Shown here piece after piece: positions 33,434 through 35,835 of a stretch of 35,835 bases of DNA. The first letter of the stretch is position 1, and every line of letters begins with the position of its first letter. The notes beneath the pieces are model-generated. The model worked only from the letters and a program-made list of their open reading frames with translations, made no database searches and had not been told where the DNA came from. The position numbers and the translations under genes are program-made. The DNA is taken from the NCBI GenBank assembly GCA_003670915.1, contig QWQH01000143.1, forward strand, positions 1 to 35,835, given 5' to 3'. This DNA is from Planctomycetota bacterium (GTDB lineage Bacteria; Planctomycetota; Planctomycetia; Pirellulales; UBA1268).

Positions 33434-34924
33434 CTACGCCAAGTCGCGGTCTTGAAAAAGGATCAGCGCTACCAAGAGTGCCACCGTGGAATAAAGTGCG
33501 GCATAGAGCGCAGCCCAGCCCAAATAGCTCCACGGCACAGGCACTCCCCCCACAACGGCCGCCTCGATCGTGAAATGTTCGAGTACTGGCAGGATCGTGG
33601 CAAAGAGTTGCCCTACAAACCGCACAATCGCAAACTTTCCCACACTGGACTGCACAATGAGTGGCACAAGATGCCCAAGCGCATAGACGGTGAAGCAGAC
33701 GATCAGGTTGGGTACCATTCCCAGTCGCGTGGAGACGGCGAGGCTCACTGCCGCTAAGAGAATCGTTTCCAAGAGCGACAGCACAAGACCCGGTACAACC
33801 GTGATCATCTCATCGGCGCAATCGCGCCAGAGCGGATCAACCTTCGCCCCCTCCCGGGCGTCGTACACGACCTTGAGGCTCGTTGTCATCAGTAGAACGC
33901 TGCCGAGAATGAGAAACACGAGGAGCGCCACAAGCACAAGCCCGGCAAACTTCCCCAGAATGAACTGCCGACGAGTGAGGGGCTTCGAGAGCACCGTAAG
34001 GGCTGTGCGGCCCTCGATTTCATCGGCCACAGAGACGCTGGCCGTCCAGACGACGACCAACAGCGCCAGCACTTTCACAAGCGTGAGGCCGCTGTCCTTG
34101 AGCATTTTTACGTCTTCGCCAAACGTGTTGTAGGGGATGACGATAAATGCCATGAGCAACACGGCACCGACAATGATTGCGACTGCGAAAATTGGCTGGC
34201 CGATCGCTTCCTTCGTTGTGGCAGACGCCACCGCCGCGATGCGCCGCGGCACCAGACGAAACAGCAAGTAGAAGCCGGCGATGGTGAGCAGCGTGACAGC
34301 GGTCCAAGGCAGAATGGCTGTCTGCGAAAACTCCGGCACCAGCCTCGAGCGGATTGTGAGCCGCACTGATTTATCCGAGGAGTTTGTGGCCTCCAGCTTG
34401 GCTCGTTGGCCCAGGAAGGGATTCATCCTGCCCTCACTTCGCTTCCATTGCCACGGTGTAGCAGCGGAAAGCTCAACGTCAGGTACCTTCACCAACGCAA
34501 AGCCCTCGATCGGCTGTTGCGTGCGTACGGTGAGTGGGGCATCGCTCTGCAGTTCAAAGGATTCAAGCTCCTGAGGCCTCAGGTCGATCGGAATTTCCTG
34601 AAGCACGGCGCGGGGGGCAATATCGATGGATTGCTGAGCACCTTGAGCGGCGAGCAATCGAGCGAGCGAACGTCCGATGGCATCCAGCGGCACCAGTGGC
34701 GTCAGTGCGACCGCCAGCGCAGAAAGAGTCAGGAGCAGCCATGCCATGGGGCCAGCAAACCCATCGCGGAGACTTAGCTTGGCCTCGGCTGCGGCCCGAG
34801 GCGATAGCAGCAGCAAAGTGCCCCATGCGAGGAGGATGACGGCGATGGCAACGATCGCGCCCATACCGAGCAGCCAGATGGGCGGTAGGGCGATGAGCCA
34901 TCGATTGGCAAGAAGTGGCGTCAT
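33434..34924 (-). CDS. ABC-2 type transporter permease protein
   Basis: A 496-residue inner-membrane protein. Two hydrophobic segments lie near the N-terminus (about residues 11-40 and 60-80). A periplasmic region with beta-rich sequence spans about 85-210. Then follow about six further membrane segments, including LPWTAVTLLTIAGFYLLFRL, VALLVFLILGSVLLMTTSL and YLGWAALYAALYSTVALLVALI at the end. The cytoplasmic loop SVADEIEGRTALTVLSKPLTRRQFILGKFAGL is the signature of ABC-2 permeases that couple to a nucleotide-binding subunit. No ATPase gene is in the window. It is 60 bases downstream of the M16 gene on the same strand. The ATG at 34924 is the last of four overlapping ATGA repeats, and no ribosome site is visible. 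Confidence 0.85.
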   Translation of the reverse strand: MTPLLANRWLIALPPIWLLGMGAIVAIAVILLAWGTLLLLSPRAAAEAKLSLRDGFAGPMAWLLLTLSALAVALTPLVPLDAIGRSLARLLAAQGAQQSIDIAPRAVLQEIPIDLRPQELESFELQSDAPLTVRTQQPIEGFALVKVPDVELSAATPWQWKRSEGRMNPFLGQRAKLEATNSSDKSVRLTIRSRLVPEFSQTAILPWTAVTLLTIAGFYLLFRLVPRRIAAVASATTKEAIGQPIFAVAIIVGAVLLMAFIVIPYNTFGEDVKMLKDSGLTLVKVLALLVVVWTASVSVADEIEGRTALTVLSKPLTRRQFILGKFAGLVLVALLVFLILGSVLLMTTSLKVVYDAREGAKVDPLWRDCADEMITVVPGLVLSLLETILLAAVSLAVSTRLGMVPNLIVCFTVYALGHLVPLIVQSSVGKFAIVRFVGQLFATILPVLEHFTIEAAVVGGVPVPWSYLGWAALYAALYSTVALLVALILFQDRDLA

Positions 34925-34948
34925 GGCGTCATGGTGTCATGGTGTCAT
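34917..34948 (-). repeat. Four tandem 8-base units (ATGACRCC) forming a start/stop chain at the permease start
   Basis: On the minus strand the sequence is ATGACACC ATGACACC ATGACGCC ATGACGCC. Each of the first three ATGs opens a three-codon frame (Met-Thr-Pro-stop) whose TGA overlaps the next ATG. The fourth ATG (34924) opens the permease itself, which also begins Met-Thr-Pro. Because the period is 8, neighbouring ATGs are in different frames. Confidence 0.9.
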
Positions 34949-34984
34949 GGTTATCAAAAAGGGACTGCGGTGACCGACCGAACC

Positions 34985-35835
34985 TTATTCTGCACTGGCG
35001 GCCGATTCGATGGAAGTTGCTGCTGCATATGGGCCTGCTAGAACGGTGGTACTGGGACCGTCGAGAGGCCAGCAGTCGAGCACGCGACGGATATCCTCGA
35101 GTTTGATGCTTTCCACAATCTGAAGGTCGTCGGAGACAGACCGGTAGGTGCCCTTGTGGGCCCATTCGACTCCGATACTAAATAGCCGACGCTGCGGTCG
35201 CTCGCCCCCGAGCACAACGCGTCCAGCCAGCTTGTTGCGAGCCTGTTCCAACTCCGCTGCGCTGATGCCAGCACCCGCTCCATCACGGTCTTGTGCTGTC
35301 CGCCCCGCTGCATCCCGATAGATGTCTTGGATGCGGGCCAGCAGTTCTACAACGTCTTGGGCATCGCAGGAAAGCTGCGTTCCAAACAGACCGGCGTCCA
35401 GAAAATCAAAGTGGTGGCAGGAAGCATTCTCGGCCTCACCTGAATCGACCAGTGACCAGTAGAGTCGGCTGCCGGAGTCGTCTCCCAGGATGGTCGCCAG
35501 TAGTTTTGAAGCAAAGCGATCTGCGTGATCTCCCGCCGGACCCGAGGACAGTCGCACGGCATATTCCAGCGACGCAGTCGGACGCGTTATGTATTCGAGG
35601 CTGGAACGACTCGCTAGCGTTCGACCCTCGAAGGGCACACGTCGTGGCGGCGATTCCATGGGCTCCCATTCGCCGCAGAAACGTCGCGCCGACTCTACGA
35701 GTTCGCCGAAGTTGACAGCACCGCTGGCCGCCAGCACGATCGTGCCTGGGGCGTAGCGGCGGCGGTGGTAGTCTCGCATGGCCTCGATGCTCAACGCCTC
35801 GATCGACTCAACGGTTCCCAGCACGCTTCTGGCCA
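34985..35835 (-). CDS. M16-family (insulinase-like) peptidase, C-terminal part, cut by window end
   Basis: The frame is open from the window end, reading ARSVLGTVESIEALSIEAM, to the TAA at 34985-34987, so the N-terminal part with the HxxEH zinc site lies outside. Seen are the inter-domain DYHRRRYAPGTIVLAASGAV (family F-x-Y-x-P-N-N-type strand), FASKLLATILGDDSGSRLYWSLVD and EAENASCHHFDFLDAGLFG of the second, non-catalytic-half module, and AELEQARNKLAGRVVLGGERPQRRL. These match the processing peptidase/PqqL-like group. No signal peptide can be judged. The downstream permease gene is on the same strand and may be co-transcribed. Confidence 0.88.
   Translation of the reverse strand, partial: ARSVLGTVESIEALSIEAMRDYHRRRYAPGTIVLAASGAVNFGELVESARRFCGEWEPMESPPRRVPFEGRTLASRSSLEYITRPTASLEYAVRLSSGPAGDHADRFASKLLATILGDDSGSRLYWSLVDSGEAENASCHHFDFLDAGLFGTQLSCDAQDVVELLARIQDIYRDAAGRTAQDRDGAGAGISAAELEQARNKLAGRVVLGGERPQRRLFSIGVEWAHKGTYRSVSDDLQIVESIKLEDIRRVLDCWPLDGPSTTVLAGPYAAATSIESAASAE

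Noticed and set aside
1-35835. Search for CRISPR arrays, tRNA genes, insertion sequences, integrases, phage genes and toxin-antitoxin or defence modules.
   Set aside because: No regularly spaced repeats of CRISPR type, no tRNA T-arm patterns in the gaps, and no transposase or defence motifs were seen in any ORF.

Overview
The window reads as an ordinary chromosomal segment of a planctomycete, most likely a Pirellulales-like lineage. The evidence is moderately high GC and several traits in combination: an FHA-GAF-histidine kinase beginning MPSLFVIQG, an LpxC with GYWTG in place of the usual HSG, a large YidC, a BshB1-type deacetylase, and an Skp/lpxC/lpxA/Gfo-Idh lipid A operon. This lineage call is an inference from gene families, not from a marker gene. 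Coding density is high. I see no tRNA, rRNA, CRISPR array, insertion sequence or prophage.

Layout. Bases 1-76 hold the C-terminal tail of an RsmH-like methyltransferase, a partial gene absent from the ORF track. It is followed by a membrane-anchored LysM protein sitting where ftsL usually lies. Next on the plus strand come queA, a Nudix-like protein, a cysteine desulfurase, an IscA-type carrier, a CbiE-CbiT fusion, bshB1 and two flavoproteins. ychF then runs on the minus strand. Between ychF and the exported msrA lies a remnant of a 3-methyladenine DNA glycosylase. On the minus strand follow tsaB and a full-length pyruvate carboxylase, with a striking inverted-repeat leader between them. The plus strand resumes with a metallophosphoesterase, yidC (with an inserted PDZ-like domain) and a divergent mnmE. 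After these come a UvrD/PcrA-type helicase (minus), a TPR-like membrane protein and an RluA/RluD pseudouridine synthase (plus), and a histidine kinase-glycosyltransferase pair joined by an ATGA overlap (minus). The right end has a secreted M28-PDZ peptidase, the envelope operon ompH-lpxC-lpxA-Gfo/Idh (plus), an ABC-2 type permease, and an M16 peptidase cut by the window edge (minus).

How the genes fit together. Three themes recur. The first is translation and tRNA modification (RsmH, QueA, TsaB, MnmE, RluD, YchF). The second is envelope building: LysM, YidC, Skp/LpxC/LpxA, the Gfo/Idh enzyme that may make a 3-keto sugar for a diamino lipid A, and a WaaE-like glycosyltransferase. The third is Fe-S, redox and thiol metabolism (cysteine desulfurase, IscA, BshB1, MsrA, flavoproteins).

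I did not find a clearly new multi-gene defence or mobile system. The best unusual signals are local. They are the PDZ insertion in YidC, the altered G4 motif and HDG repeat in MnmE, the three-half-site leader of the pyruvate carboxylase gene, a chain of four overlapping ATGA start/stop repeats at the ABC permease start, the decayed glycosylase, and the lipid A-linked dehydrogenase. Start codons were re-chosen from family alignments and ribosome binding sites wherever the ORF track began too early. All domain calls come from reading motifs by eye.
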